From: Microthrixaceae bacterium
GTDB lineage: Bacteria > Actinomycetota > Acidimicrobiia > Acidimicrobiales > DATDAH01
Direction: 5' to 3'
Assembly: GCA_020637195.1 (NCBI GenBank)
Contig: JACJWK010000018.1
Location: 6,697-70,696, forward strand
DNA length: 64,000 nucleotides
In this document: one piece after another, positions 40,185 through 48,929 of the stretch
Numbering within the stretch: position 1 is the stretch's first letter
Layout of the letters: every line of letters begins with the position of its first letter
Program-made: the position numbers and the translations under genes
The notes under the pieces: generated by a model
The model's database searches: none
What the model saw: the letters and a program-made list of their open reading frames with translations, nothing else
What the model was told of the DNA's origin: nothing

Positions 40185-43100
40185 CGCCGCCGGGGGGCGG
40201 CACCCGCGCCCGAGAGCCCGGCGTCGGGTGCCGGGAGGACGATCTCGCCCAAGGCGTGTGCGCCGCCGGAGCCCGCGGTCCACAGGGTGCCGTCGGCGGC
40301 GGTCCGCAGCGACAGCGGGCGACCGATCGGCGACAGGTCGTACCGCACCAGCCCGGGCGGGGCGGAGAGGTCGATCCGCCCGATGCGGTGGTTCAGCTCC
40401 CCGGCGATCCACACGTTGCCCGCGGCGTCGGTGCCCACGCCGTTGGGGCCGTTGATCAGCGGGTCGGTGAGGACCCAGCTGGTGACCTCGCCGGTGGCAG
40501 GGTCGACCCGGCCGATCGAGTCGTTCGCGTAGCCCGCCACCCAGAGGTTGCCGTCGCCGCCCACGGTGATGTCGTTGGGCGAGTCCATGCCGGTGAGCTT
40601 GAACGAGGTGTGGCCGCCGTCGGGCTCGAGGCGGGCGATGCGGTCGTTGAGGCGGCCGACCACCCAGACGTTGCCGTCGGGCCCCACGGTCGGCGCGAAC
40701 GGGTCGTTCACCCCGGCCGGGCGAGTCGTGCGCCGACCCGTGACGGGGTCGACGACGATGATGCAGTCGCAGATGCGACCCGCGATCCACAGCTTCGCGT
40801 CGGGCCCGACGGTCACGTCCCACGGGTCGGTGTCGGCGCCGGTCGAGAACGTCGTCGAGGCGCCCGTGTCGGGATCGATGCGGACGACCGTGTCGTTCCC
40901 CCACCCGGTGGCCCAGAGGTTGCCGTCCGGACCGTTGACGATCCCGTAGGGCTTGTCCACCCCGCTGAGCGGGACGACCGTGGTCGCGCCGGTGGTTCGG
41001 TCGTACTTCACGACCGCGTCGTCGTCCGGCAGCGACCCCCACACGTTGCCGTCGTCGTCGATCGCCACCTCGTAGGGCCGGTGCTCGATCGGGTGGGGCA
41101 CGACCGTGAGCGTCGACCGGTCGACGTCGGTGAACGTGCAGGTCGTGTGCTGGTGGCGCACGAGCGTGACCGTCGCGGTCCGGCCCGCCAGGTCGACCGC
41201 GGCACCGTGGTCGCACACCAGGGAGTGCAGGTCCCAGCCCTCCTGGCCGCGCTGGGTCACGGTGTAGGCGCCGGGCGCCAACCCGATGCCGGTCACATGG
41301 TCGGGCAGGGTGGGGTCGGCGTCGTCGTCGAGGGAGAACGGTGCGCAGGCCGCGGTGCCGGCCACGCAGCCTTCGAACGCGAAGTCGGCCTCGTTCGAGG
41401 GTGGTGTCTGCTGCACGATGGTGATCGCGGTCGAGCGGTGGGTGAACGTGCAGGTCGTCTGCTCACCCGCCTGGAGCGCGATGTGGACCTCGCCGGCGGC
41501 GAGATCGACGGTCTCGCCGCTGCTGCACGCCAGGTCGGTCAGGTCCCAGCCCGCGAGCGGGTGGGACGTCACCCGGTAGCTGCCCGGGTCGAGGGCCGTG
41601 GCGCTGGTGCGGTCGTCGAGGGTGTCGTCGCCGCCGACGTCGAGGCGGAAGTCGCCGCAGCCCGACGGCCCGCAACCGGTGAACCCGAAGTCGTGGCCGT
41701 CGGCCGGCGCCGCGTCCTCGACCACGGTGATGGTGGTCTCGTGGTTGGCGAACGTGCAGGTCGTCCGCTCGCCGGCGGTCAGGGTGATGGTCACCCTCCG
41801 GGCCGCCAGGTCGACCTGCTCCCCGGTGGTGCAGGACAGGCCGGTGAGCCCCCAACCCCGCACCGCGGCCTGCTCGATGACGTACGTGCCGGGCAGGGCG
41901 CCGGCGTGGGTGACCCGGTCCGAGAGGGTGGGGTCGGCGTCGTCGTCGAGGGAGAACTCGCTGCACCCGAGGTCGCCGCACCCGGTGAAGGTGAAGTCCT
42001 GGGCCGCCCTCGGTGACGAGTCGGCCCGGATCGTGATGGCGGCCTGCGCGTCGGTGAACGTGCACGTGAGGTGCTCGGTCCCGTCGAGCGTGAAGGCCAC
42101 GTCGCCGGCATCGAGGTCGGCGACGTGGTCGCCGTCGCAGGCGAGCCCGGTGCGCACCCATCCGGTGGGCGACGTCTCGTGGATGGTCCACGCGCCCGGC
42201 TCGAGCCCCGCCGCGGTGACCCGGTGGGGCGCGGTGGGGTCGCCGTCGTCGTCGAGGACGACGTCCTCGCATCCGCTCGGCCCGCACCGGGTGAGCGTGA
42301 AGTCCTGGGCGTCGTCGGGCTGCGAGTCGTGCACGATCGTGATGGCGGCGCTCGCCTCGGTGAACGTGCAGGTCGTCGGGGCGTCGGCCGCCAGCGAGAC
42401 CGTCACCCGCCGGGCGGCCAGATCCACCGTGTGGTCGCCGGTGCACGACACCGCCGTGAGGTGCCAGCGCGCGACGTCGTCCACGCTGATCGTGTAGTCA
42501 CCGAGGGCGAGCTGCTGGAACGTCTCGGAGCCGGGCAGGGTCGGATCCAGGTCGTCGTCGAGGTCGACCGCCGAGCAGTTGCCGCTCGCGACCTGGCAGC
42601 CGGTGAACCGGAAGTCCTGGGCGTCGTTCGGGGCGGCGTCCAGGCGCACGGTGAGCGACGGCAGGATGACGACCTCGCCGGTGTGGGCGAGCAGGTTGGG
42701 CGAGCCGGTGCCCGCCCCGGTGACCTTGTCCGGAGTGGCGTCGGACCGCAGCGCGGCGGCGACCTGGTCCGGCGACAGACCGGCATGCACCCCGAGGTAG
42801 AGGGCAGCGACGCCGGCGACGTGGGGCGACGCCATCGAGGTCCCGCTGACGGTGCTGGTGGCCGTGTCGCTCGTGGACCACGCGCTCTTGATCGACGAGC
42901 CCGGGGCGAACAGGTCCACGCAGCTCCCGACGTTCGAGAAGGACGACCGGGCGTCGGACGAGGTCGTCGAGCCCACGGTGAGCGCCCGCGGCGTGGACGC
43001 CGGCGAGAAGGCGCAGGCGTCGGCGCTGCTGTTGCCGGCGGCGACCACGTAGACGACGCCCGAGTCGATGGATGCGGTGACGGCGTCGTTGGTCGCAGCG

Positions 43101-44026
43101 GACCGCACGCCACCCAGGCTCATGTTGGCCACCGACGGCCCCGAGTGGTGCGCCGTCACCCAGTCGATGCCCTTGATGACCCCCGAGCTGCTCCCCGATC
43201 CGCCACAGTTGAGGACGCGCACCGCGACGAGGTCCACCGCCTTGGCCACGCCGTAGGTCTCGCCCCCCACCGTGCCCGCCACGTGGGTCCCGTGGCCCGA
43301 GCAGTCGATGCCGTCGCGCCCGTCGTTGACGAAGTCCGCCCCGACCCGGGCCCGGCCGCCGAACTCCTCGTGGCTGATGCGGATGCCGGTGTCGATGATG
43401 TAGGCGGTGACCCCCTCGCCGTCGACCACGTGGTCGTACCGGTGGTCGAGGGGCAGGTCGCGCTGGTCGAGGCGGTCGAGGCCCCAGGGAGGGTTCGTCT
43501 GGACCGCCTCGGCGCCGATCGTCGGCGCCGACTGGTCCGCGTGCACCACGCCGTCCTCCTCGACGTAGGCGACGCGTGGGTCGGCCGCGAGCTCGCCGGC
43601 CCCGTCCGCGGAGAGGCCCTCGACCGCGAACCCCGACAGTGCATGGTGGTAGCGCTCGGTCACCTCGCCACCGAGGTCGGTGGCCACCTCGGCGGCGTCG
43701 TGGGTCGCGGCGACGCTCAGCGAGTCCTCGAGCACGACGATGTAGCTGCCGGCGATCGGGTCGTCCGACGCGAGCACCTCGCCGGGCGGCTCGACCGGGT
43801 CGGGCGCGGCCGTCGTCGGCGGGGTGGCCGTGGGCGCCGAGCCGCTCGGCTCCTCCTCCGAGGGCGCGGCGGCCGGAGGCGTCGTCGTCGCGGGGGTCGC
43901 CGGACCCGTCGCGGCGCTGGTGGTGGCGACGGTCGCGTCAGGGGTGCCCTGCGCGCCGGCGACGCCGGCCGTGGCCGACACGAGGGCAGCGACGATCGTC
44001 ACCGCCAGAACGCTCCGGACCGTCAT
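40181..44026 (-). CDS. Secreted subtilisin-like (S8) protease with five repeat domains and a C-terminal beta-propeller
   Basis: 1281 aa. Signal peptide (SVLAVTIVAALVSATAGVAGAQG), Thr/Pro-rich stretch, I9 propeptide (~93-165) and S8 domain (~190-440) with catalytic D212 (IIDTG), H245 (GHGTHVAGT) and S397 (GTSMASPHVAG). Five ~83-residue repeats follow (ITIxxDxxPxDAQDFxFTGC ... TCTF), each with conserved Cys and Asp-rich turns, like prealbumin/SpaA modules. A Vgb/NHL-like propeller (GPDGNxWxxG repeats) forms the C-terminus. ATG 44026 is chosen for the signal peptide; an in-frame ATG at 44122 lies inside the operator-like region. Likely a surface or extracellular protease; substrate unknown. Confidence 0.92.
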   Translation of the reverse strand: MTVRSVLAVTIVAALVSATAGVAGAQGTPDATVATTSAATGPATPATTTPPAAAPSEEEPSGSAPTATPPTTAAPDPVEPPGEVLASDDPIAGSYIVVLEDSLSVAATHDAAEVATDLGGEVTERYHHALSGFAVEGLSADGAGELAADPRVAYVEEDGVVHADQSAPTIGAEAVQTNPPWGLDRLDQRDLPLDHRYDHVVDGEGVTAYIIDTGIRISHEEFGGRARVGADFVNDGRDGIDCSGHGTHVAGTVGGETYGVAKAVDLVAVRVLNCGGSGSSSGVIKGIDWVTAHHSGPSVANMSLGGVRSAATNDAVTASIDSGVVYVVAAGNSSADACAFSPASTPRALTVGSTTSSDARSSFSNVGSCVDLFAPGSSIKSAWSTSDTATSTVSGTSMASPHVAGVAALYLGVHAGLSPDQVAAALRSDATPDKVTGAGTGSPNLLAHTGEVVILPSLTVRLDAAPNDAQDFRFTGCQVASGNCSAVDLDDDLDPTLPGSETFQQLALGDYTISVDDVARWHLTAVSCTGDHTVDLAARRVTVSLAADAPTTCTFTEASAAITIVHDSQPDDAQDFTLTRCGPSGCEDVVLDDDGDPTAPHRVTAAGLEPGAWTIHETSPTGWVRTGLACDGDHVADLDAGDVAFTLDGTEHLTCTFTDAQAAITIRADSSPRAAQDFTFTGCGDLGCSEFSLDDDADPTLSDRVTHAGALPGTYVIEQAAVRGWGLTGLSCTTGEQVDLAARRVTITLTAGERTTCTFANHETTITVVEDAAPADGHDFGFTGCGPSGCGDFRLDVGGDDTLDDRTSATALDPGSYRVTSHPLAGWDLTDLACSSGETVDLAAGEVHIALQAGEQTTCTFTHRSTAITIVQQTPPSNEADFAFEGCVAGTAACAPFSLDDDADPTLPDHVTGIGLAPGAYTVTQRGQEGWDLHSLVCDHGAAVDLAGRTATVTLVRHQHTTCTFTDVDRSTLTVVPHPIEHRPYEVAIDDDGNVWGSLPDDDAVVKYDRTTGATTVVPLSGVDKPYGIVNGPDGNLWATGWGNDTVVRIDPDTGASTTFSTGADTDPWDVTVGPDAKLWIAGRICDCIIVVDPVTGRRTTRPAGVNDPFAPTVGPDGNVWVVGRLNDRIARLEPDGGHTSFKLTGMDSPNDITVGGDGNLWVAGYANDSIGRVDPATGEVTSWVLTDPLINGPNGVGTDAAGNVWIAGELNHRIGRIDLSAPPGLVRYDLSPIGRPLSLRTAADGTLWTAGSGGAHALGEIVLPAPDAGLSGAGAAPRRR

Positions 44027-44120
44027 CGTCCCCCCGCTTCCCTCCCGTCGCGTCACCGGTGCCCCCCACCGGTGCCGGGCCGAGGTCCCGACCCCTTCGA
44101 GCCGCGACCCCGACGCGGTC

Positions 44121-44152
44121 ATGTTTACATCATTGACGTCAGATGTCTACAT
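44121..44152 (-). promoter_or_regulatory. Paired ATGTNTACAT sites flanking TGACGTCA upstream of the protease
   Basis: ATGTTTACAT (44121-44130) and ATGTCTACAT (44143-44152) are near-identical 10-bp palindromes 22 bp apart, two helical turns. The 8-bp palindrome TGACGTCA (44134-44141) lies between them. On the minus strand a TAGACA/TAAACA pair with 16-bp spacing could be the promoter. The cluster sits about 95 bp before the protease start and is strikingly AT-rich, so it is a likely operator. Confidence 0.55.
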
Positions 44153-44271
44153 CGCCACCCGGCAGGGGTCGCGACCGCGTTCGACGCGCACCGCGGCCCG
44201 CGCCGCCCCGCGCGGTCAGGGGGTCGGCACGGAGCCCGCTCCGCCCGCCCGGTCGGCCCGAGGGCTCCGGG

Positions 44272-45060
44272 TCAGTCGTTCGGGAACGAGACGCCGGTGA
44301 CCCGGTAGCCGCTGGGCACGGGGTCGACCTCGAAGACCACGGTCTCGCTGTCGTTGCTGTACGTGCAGTCGAAGGTGCCGGCGCGCCCCGCGGTGCACCC
44401 GTCGAAGCCCAGGTCGTTGCCCACGCCGTCGCGGGAGAACAGCGTCTGCACGGCACCCGGATCGGCGAACTGGCCGGCGTTGTCCCGGTCGTTGGCGCTC
44501 CACGCGTCGTACAGGCTGGCCGCCGCCGCCTCCGGCGTGGCCGCGCCCGCGGGCCCGGCCGCGGTCGTGGTCGTCGGGGCCGTCGTGGTGGTGGGGGCGG
44601 TGGTCGTCGTGGTGGACGTGCTCGTCGTCGAGGTGGTGGTGGACGACGTGGTGGACGACGTGGTGCTGGACGACGACGTGGTGGTGGTGTCGTCGCCGCC
44701 GTCGTCGCCCGACTGGCTCAAGACGATGCCGCCGATCAACAGGGCGATCACGACCACGGCGAGGCCGACGAGGGCGTAGATCTTCCAGCGGTCGTCCGGT
44801 GGCTGGTCGTCGGGGGGCGGGCCGTCGCCTCCACCCGGCCCCCCGGGCCCACCCGGCCCGCCGGGCGGCACGGCACCACCGGGGTCCAGGGGGGTGGTGG
44901 GCGGATCGGCGTAGACCGACGAGGCGACCGTCGGCGGCGGCTCGGGCGGCACGGCACCACCGGCGCCGGTCCCGCCCGACCCGGTCGCGCCCACCGGGGG
45001 CGTGCCGGCGGGAGGGGTGGGGACGCCGCCGGCCTGTGTCGGGTCGTTCGGGTCGCTCAT
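44272..45060 (-). CDS. Membrane protein with Pro-rich N-terminus and Thr/Ser-rich extracytoplasmic stalk
   Basis: 262 aa. Residues 1-95 are Pro/Gly-rich and probably cytoplasmic, one helix lies at ~97-117 (IYALVGLAVVVIALLIGGIVL), and a ~50-residue, almost pure Thr/Ser stretch (117-170) forms a stalk likely to be O-glycosylated. A ~90-residue C-terminal domain follows (AATPEAAAASLYDAWSANDR, then two Cys in FDGC and FDCTYS) of the type found in many actinobacterial sensor tails. It resembles the non-kinase half of receptor kinases. Function unknown. Start at ATG 45060. Confidence 0.78.
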   Translation of the reverse strand: MSDPNDPTQAGGVPTPPAGTPPVGATGSGGTGAGGAVPPEPPPTVASSVYADPPTTPLDPGGAVPPGGPGGPGGPGGGDGPPPDDQPPDDRWKIYALVGLAVVVIALLIGGIVLSQSGDDGGDDTTTTSSSSTTSSTTSSTTTSTTSTSTTTTTAPTTTTAPTTTTAAGPAGAATPEAAAASLYDAWSANDRDNAGQFADPGAVQTLFSRDGVGNDLGFDGCTAGRAGTFDCTYSNDSETVVFEVDPVPSGYRVTGVSFPND

Positions 45061-45115
45061 CGCCTGCGCTCCTGTTCGCTGCTGCCGTCTCGGGGCCGCG
45101 CCCCGGCCCGCCACC

Positions 45116-45979
45116 CTAGGGGAGACCCCACCCGTCGAGGGCCTCGTCCACGGCCGCGGCGACGTCGGCCGGCACGGCGGCGGCCACCACCGCCCGCAGC
45201 AGCGACAGCGGTGGCGCGTCCATCAGCACCCACCGCGAGAACATGCCCGCGTCCATCCAGGCGGCGGCGGCCGGGGACACCCCGGCGAACCGGCGCCGGC
45301 CGGCCGCCGCGTCGACCCGCTGCACCTCCCACGGCGAGCGGCGGGCCTGCACCCGGCCCGCCCGGATCAGGTCGCCGACCGAGGGCCGCCCCGGTCCCGG
45401 CGGGCACGCGACATGGCAGGCGGCCACGCGGCCCCACGACGACACGTCGCCGGGCGCCACCTCGGCCCGTCCGGCCAGCCGCTCCAGCCACCGCACCGCC
45501 CACAGGTGCTCGACCGGGAACGCGGGCGGGGGCGTGGCCAGGCCGAGCACCCGGCGGCAGACGTCGTCCACCCGACCGGCGGTCGACCCCCGCTCGACGC
45601 GGGGACGCTCGCCGAGCAGGCGCACGTACGAGGTCGACCGACCGTCGCGGTCGACGAAGTGACCGAACCGGGCCCGCCGCTCCGTGGGCCGCCGCCGCGC
45701 CGCCCGGCGACCGCCCTCGTCGACGAGGTCGTGCACCCGTCCGCTGGCCACCACCCCGAAGGCGATCCAGGCGGCGGGCGCCTCGAGCCCCACCATCGCG
45801 CCGATCGGGTCGTCGGCGGGCTCGGGCGGGACCAGCAGCACCACGTCGGCGTCGGGCTCGACGCCGACCGCGACGGGCGCCTGCTCCCAGCCGAGCGGCT
45901 CGAGCACGCGCTCGAGTCGGTCGACCAGCACGGGCAGGGACGGCGGTGCCGGCCGCGCCGGCGGTTCGATGGCGGCCAC
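45116..45979 (-). CDS. Hypothetical protein
   Basis: 287-aa soluble protein not recognised. It is rich in Ala, Arg, Val and Pro, with several Trp and no signal peptide or membrane helix. A central basic cluster (RRAARRRPTERRARFGHFVDRDGR) might contact nucleic acid or phosphate, and a later piece reads FPVEHLWAVRWLERLAG. GTG 45979 has a very good GAGGAGG site 5 nt away, which supports a real gene. Same strand as the membrane protein downstream with a 55-nt gap, possibly one operon. Confidence 0.7.
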   Translation of the reverse strand: MAAIEPPARPAPPSLPVLVDRLERVLEPLGWEQAPVAVGVEPDADVVLLVPPEPADDPIGAMVGLEAPAAWIAFGVVASGRVHDLVDEGGRRAARRRPTERRARFGHFVDRDGRSTSYVRLLGERPRVERGSTAGRVDDVCRRVLGLATPPPAFPVEHLWAVRWLERLAGRAEVAPGDVSSWGRVAACHVACPPGPGRPSVGDLIRAGRVQARRSPWEVQRVDAAAGRRRFAGVSPAAAAWMDAGMFSRWVLMDAPPLSLLRAVVAAAVPADVAAAVDEALDGWGLP

Positions 45980-46134
45980 GGGGCCCTCCTCTGGTGGGAT
46001 GCGCAGAGGCGACCCGAACGGCGCCGGGGGGGGTCGCGAGCCCGCGCCGACCCTACGCCGACGCCGACGCCCGGGAAAGGGCCCGGGCGCGGCGGCCCCG
46101 GGACCGCTCCCTCACCGGCCGCCCAGCCGACCCC

Positions 46135-46923
46135 TCACCGGCCGCCCAGTCGGCGCTGCATCCGCCCCGGGAGCCCCGGGGTGATGGCCTCGTCGATGTC
46201 CTCCAGCGCCACCCGCACGGCCAGCTCGCCGGGAGCGTGGGCCACGTGGGCCAGGCGGGCGCCCGCGGGCAGGGGCGGCAGCGGCAGGTTGCCGACGAGG
46301 AACTGGCGGATCGACGCCGGCAGCTCCCGGGCCGCCACCTGACGCGGACGCAGCCGCAGCCAGCGCCCACCCACCTCGAGCTCGGTGAGGACGTGGCCCA
46401 CCCGCAGCGAGCCGATGCCGGTGCTGGAGAGGATCCCGTCGGCGGTCAGCTCGAGCCGGAGGGGCAGGTTGGCCGAGCCCACCCAGCGGTCGACGCTCTC
46501 CTGGGTGACCGTCGCCTTCACCGAGACCGGCCCGCCCCGCAGGCGGGGCACCAGACCCGGCTGGATCCGGGCCCGCTCCACCCGGCCCACCACCCGCTCG
46601 AGGCGCAGCCCGGCCATGCGCATGGCGGGGACGCCGACGGTGACCACCTCGACCTCGCCCCGCAGGGCGTCGGCCGGCGTCGCCGACCAGCGCAGGGTGG
46701 TGGGCTGGCCGAACACCCGGGTGGCGACCCGGTCGACGAGCCAGAGCACCGGGGCGAAGGGCGAGTCGGCGCCCGGCAGCGCCCGCGGAGGCTCGGGCTC
46801 CTCGAACTCGAGGTCCGGGGCCTCGCGCCCGCCTCCCTCGCGCCCGCCTCCCTCGCGGCCGACGCCGGCCTCCTCGTCGCGGGGCACCGACCCGGGCCCG
46901 TCCGTGTCCTGCTCGTCCGCCAT
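46135..46923 (-). CDS. DUF2993 / LmeA-like phospholipid-binding protein
   Basis: 262 aa. After a charged, low-complexity N-terminus (Gly/Arg/Glu repeats EGGGREGGGRE) comes the DUF2993 fold: LRGEVEVVTVGVPAMRMAGLRLERV, VSVKATVTQESVDRWVGSANLP and a C-terminal LPPLPAGARLAHV. The mycobacterial member LmeA supports lipomannan maturation and binds phospholipid. No signal peptide is visible, unlike LmeA, so location is unclear. ATG 46923 is 58 bp from the divergent HIT gene. Confidence 0.78.
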   Translation of the reverse strand: MADEQDTDGPGSVPRDEEAGVGREGGGREGGGREAPDLEFEEPEPPRALPGADSPFAPVLWLVDRVATRVFGQPTTLRWSATPADALRGEVEVVTVGVPAMRMAGLRLERVVGRVERARIQPGLVPRLRGGPVSVKATVTQESVDRWVGSANLPLRLELTADGILSSTGIGSLRVGHVLTELEVGGRWLRLRPRQVAARELPASIRQFLVGNLPLPPLPAGARLAHVAHAPGELAVRVALEDIDEAITPGLPGRMQRRLGGR

Positions 46924-46981
46924 GGCGTCGCCGATCGTACGCGGTCGAGGCCCCCGGCCCGGCGCCGTGGCATCCTGCGCC

Positions 46982-47416
46982 ATGCCCGCGTGCGTGTTCT
47001 GCGCCATCGTCGCCGGCGAGCTCCCCGCCCACGTCGTGGCCGAGGACGCCCACACGGTGTCGTTCCTCGACCAGCGCCCCCTCTTCCCGGGCCACACCCT
47101 CGTCGTGCCCCGGTCCCACCACGAGACCCTGGTGGACCTCCCCCCACCCCTGCTCGGGCCCGTGTTCGGCCGCGCCCGCCAGCTCGCCGCGGTGATGCAG
47201 GACGCGCTCGGCGCCGCCGGCTCGTTCGTGGCCCTGAACAACCGCATCAGCCAGAGCGTCCCGCACCTGCACGTCCACGTCGTGCCCCGCAACCCCCGCG
47301 ACGGGTTGAAGGGGTTCTTCTGGCCGCGCCACCCGTACGCCGACGACGCCGAGATGGCGGCGTTCGCGCAGCGGCTGCGCGACGGCGTGGCCGCGGCCCC
47401 GCCCCCGGAGGGCTAG
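46982..47416 (+). CDS. HIT family nucleotide hydrolase
   Basis: 144-aa histidine-triad protein. N-terminal CVFCAIVAGELPAHVV and catalytic HLHVHV motif are intact; the Cys pair CxxC is the usual structural zinc half-site. Such proteins hydrolyse nucleoside phosphoramidates or dinucleoside polyphosphates in the cytoplasm. Length is typical (110-150). Its TAG stop overlaps the stop of the convergent acyltransferase within a CTAG palindrome. Confidence 0.93.
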   Translation: MPACVFCAIVAGELPAHVVAEDAHTVSFLDQRPLFPGHTLVVPRSHHETLVDLPPPLLGPVFGRARQLAAVMQDALGAAGSFVALNNRISQSVPHLHVHVVPRNPRDGLKGFFWPRHPYADDAEMAAFAQRLRDGVAAAPPPEG

Positions 47417-48870
47417 CGCCGCCTCGCGCCCGAGGCGCCCCCGGACCCCTTCGGACCGCGGGCGGCCTCGTTCGCCGTCTCGGCCGCCTTGGTCAGCTCG
47501 GCGAGGGCGTCGGCCAGGCCGTCGGCCAGCGACCAGACGTCGGCGAGGACGTCCGGGCAGGCCAACAGCCCGAAGTCCATGCTGTCCTGGTAGCTCATCA
47601 CGGTCATGTTCAGGCCCGCGCCGTCGAAGATGGGCCCGACCGGGTAGTTGGCCACCAGGCGGGCGCCGGCCGAGTACAGCGGGAACGGCGGGCCGGGGAC
47701 GTTCGAGATCGTGACGTTGAACGCCGGCCGGTGCATCCCCGCCACGCGCATGCCCGAGTACAGCCGGGCCGCCCGGCCGAGCAGGGCCGGCGCCGCGAAC
47801 TCGGCCCAGTCCTGGAGGGCGTCGGCGCCGACCGCGTGGCGCTCCTTGCCCGTCGCCATGGCCTCGTGGATGGCGTGGAGGCGCTCGACCGGGTCGTCCC
47901 GGTCGGTGGCGAGCGTGGCCAGCATCGACGACACGCGGTTGCCGAGCGTGCCCTCCTGGTCCTTCGTGCGCACCGACACCGGGACCATGGCCACGAGCGG
48001 ACCGTCGAGCACCTCGCCCCGTCCGTCGAAGTAGCGGCGCAGGGCCCCGCCGCACAGCGCCAGGACCACGTCGTTCACCGTGACGCCGAAGGTGTTCTTG
48101 ACCGCCTTCACCTCCGACAGCGACAGCGTCGCCATCGCGTAGGTGCGGTGGCCCGTGATGGCGGTGTTGATGGACGTGCGGGGCGCGCTGAACATCGACG
48201 GTGGCGGCGTGGTTCCGGGGTGACCGGGCAGGCGCTGGCGGTCCACGGTGGCCCGCAGCGTGCGGGCGCTGGCCCGGGCCACCCGGAACGGCTGGCGGGC
48301 GAGCGACGTGGCCGCGTAGCTCAACAGTTCGGCGTCGCTCGGCACCCGCTCGGGCTCCCAGGGCTCGTCCGGCGGCGGGGTGGGAGGTGGGTCCGGCTCG
48401 AGGTCGAGGGTGGCGACGGTGATCTCGTTGCCCGACGCGCCGTCGATGGCGGCGTGGTGCACCTTCGACAGCACCGCCACGTGACCGTGCTCGAGGCCCT
48501 CGATCACCCACATCTCCCACAGGGGCCGGTCGCGGTCGAGCGGCAGCGCCACCAGGTGGCCCGCCAACTCGGCCAGCTCGCGGGGGCCACCCGGCGCCGG
48601 CACCGCGAGGTGGCGGATGTGCCAGTCGAGGTCGAAGTCGGGATCCTCGATCCACAGCGGGTGGTGCAGCCCGAAGGGCACGCTCACGAGACGGCGCCGG
48701 AAGGGCGCGGCCAGGTGGAGACGCTGCGAGTAGACCTGCTTCACCTGGTCGACCGACCAGCCCCCCTCGACCTCGGAGGGGTCGTACACGGCCAGCCCCG
48801 CCACGTGCATCGGGCTCGTCGGCGTCTCCATGGAGAGGAAGCCGGCGTCGAGGCCACTGAGTCGCTGCAT
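47413..48870 (-). CDS. Wax ester synthase / diacylglycerol O-acyltransferase (WS/DGAT)
   Basis: 485-aa WS/DGAT-family enzyme, esterifying acyl-CoA to diacylglycerol or fatty alcohol for storage lipid at the inner membrane. The catalytic HHAAIDG is at 138-144; N-terminal LSGLDAGFLSMETPTSPMHV and C-terminal FNVTISNVPGPPFPLYSAGARL and GAGLNMTVMSYQDSMDFGL are family signatures. Length fits (450-500). Start ATG 48870, preceded by GGGGGG at good distance. Confidence 0.94.
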   Translation of the reverse strand: MQRLSGLDAGFLSMETPTSPMHVAGLAVYDPSEVEGGWSVDQVKQVYSQRLHLAAPFRRRLVSVPFGLHHPLWIEDPDFDLDWHIRHLAVPAPGGPRELAELAGHLVALPLDRDRPLWEMWVIEGLEHGHVAVLSKVHHAAIDGASGNEITVATLDLEPDPPPTPPPDEPWEPERVPSDAELLSYAATSLARQPFRVARASARTLRATVDRQRLPGHPGTTPPPSMFSAPRTSINTAITGHRTYAMATLSLSEVKAVKNTFGVTVNDVVLALCGGALRRYFDGRGEVLDGPLVAMVPVSVRTKDQEGTLGNRVSSMLATLATDRDDPVERLHAIHEAMATGKERHAVGADALQDWAEFAAPALLGRAARLYSGMRVAGMHRPAFNVTISNVPGPPFPLYSAGARLVANYPVGPIFDGAGLNMTVMSYQDSMDFGLLACPDVLADVWSLADGLADALAELTKAAETANEAARGPKGSGGASGARRR

Positions 48871-48929
48871 CGTGTCGCCCCCCGGCGTCGCTGGCGGCCC
48901 GCCGCGGCGTGCGACGGCCCCCGCCGAGC

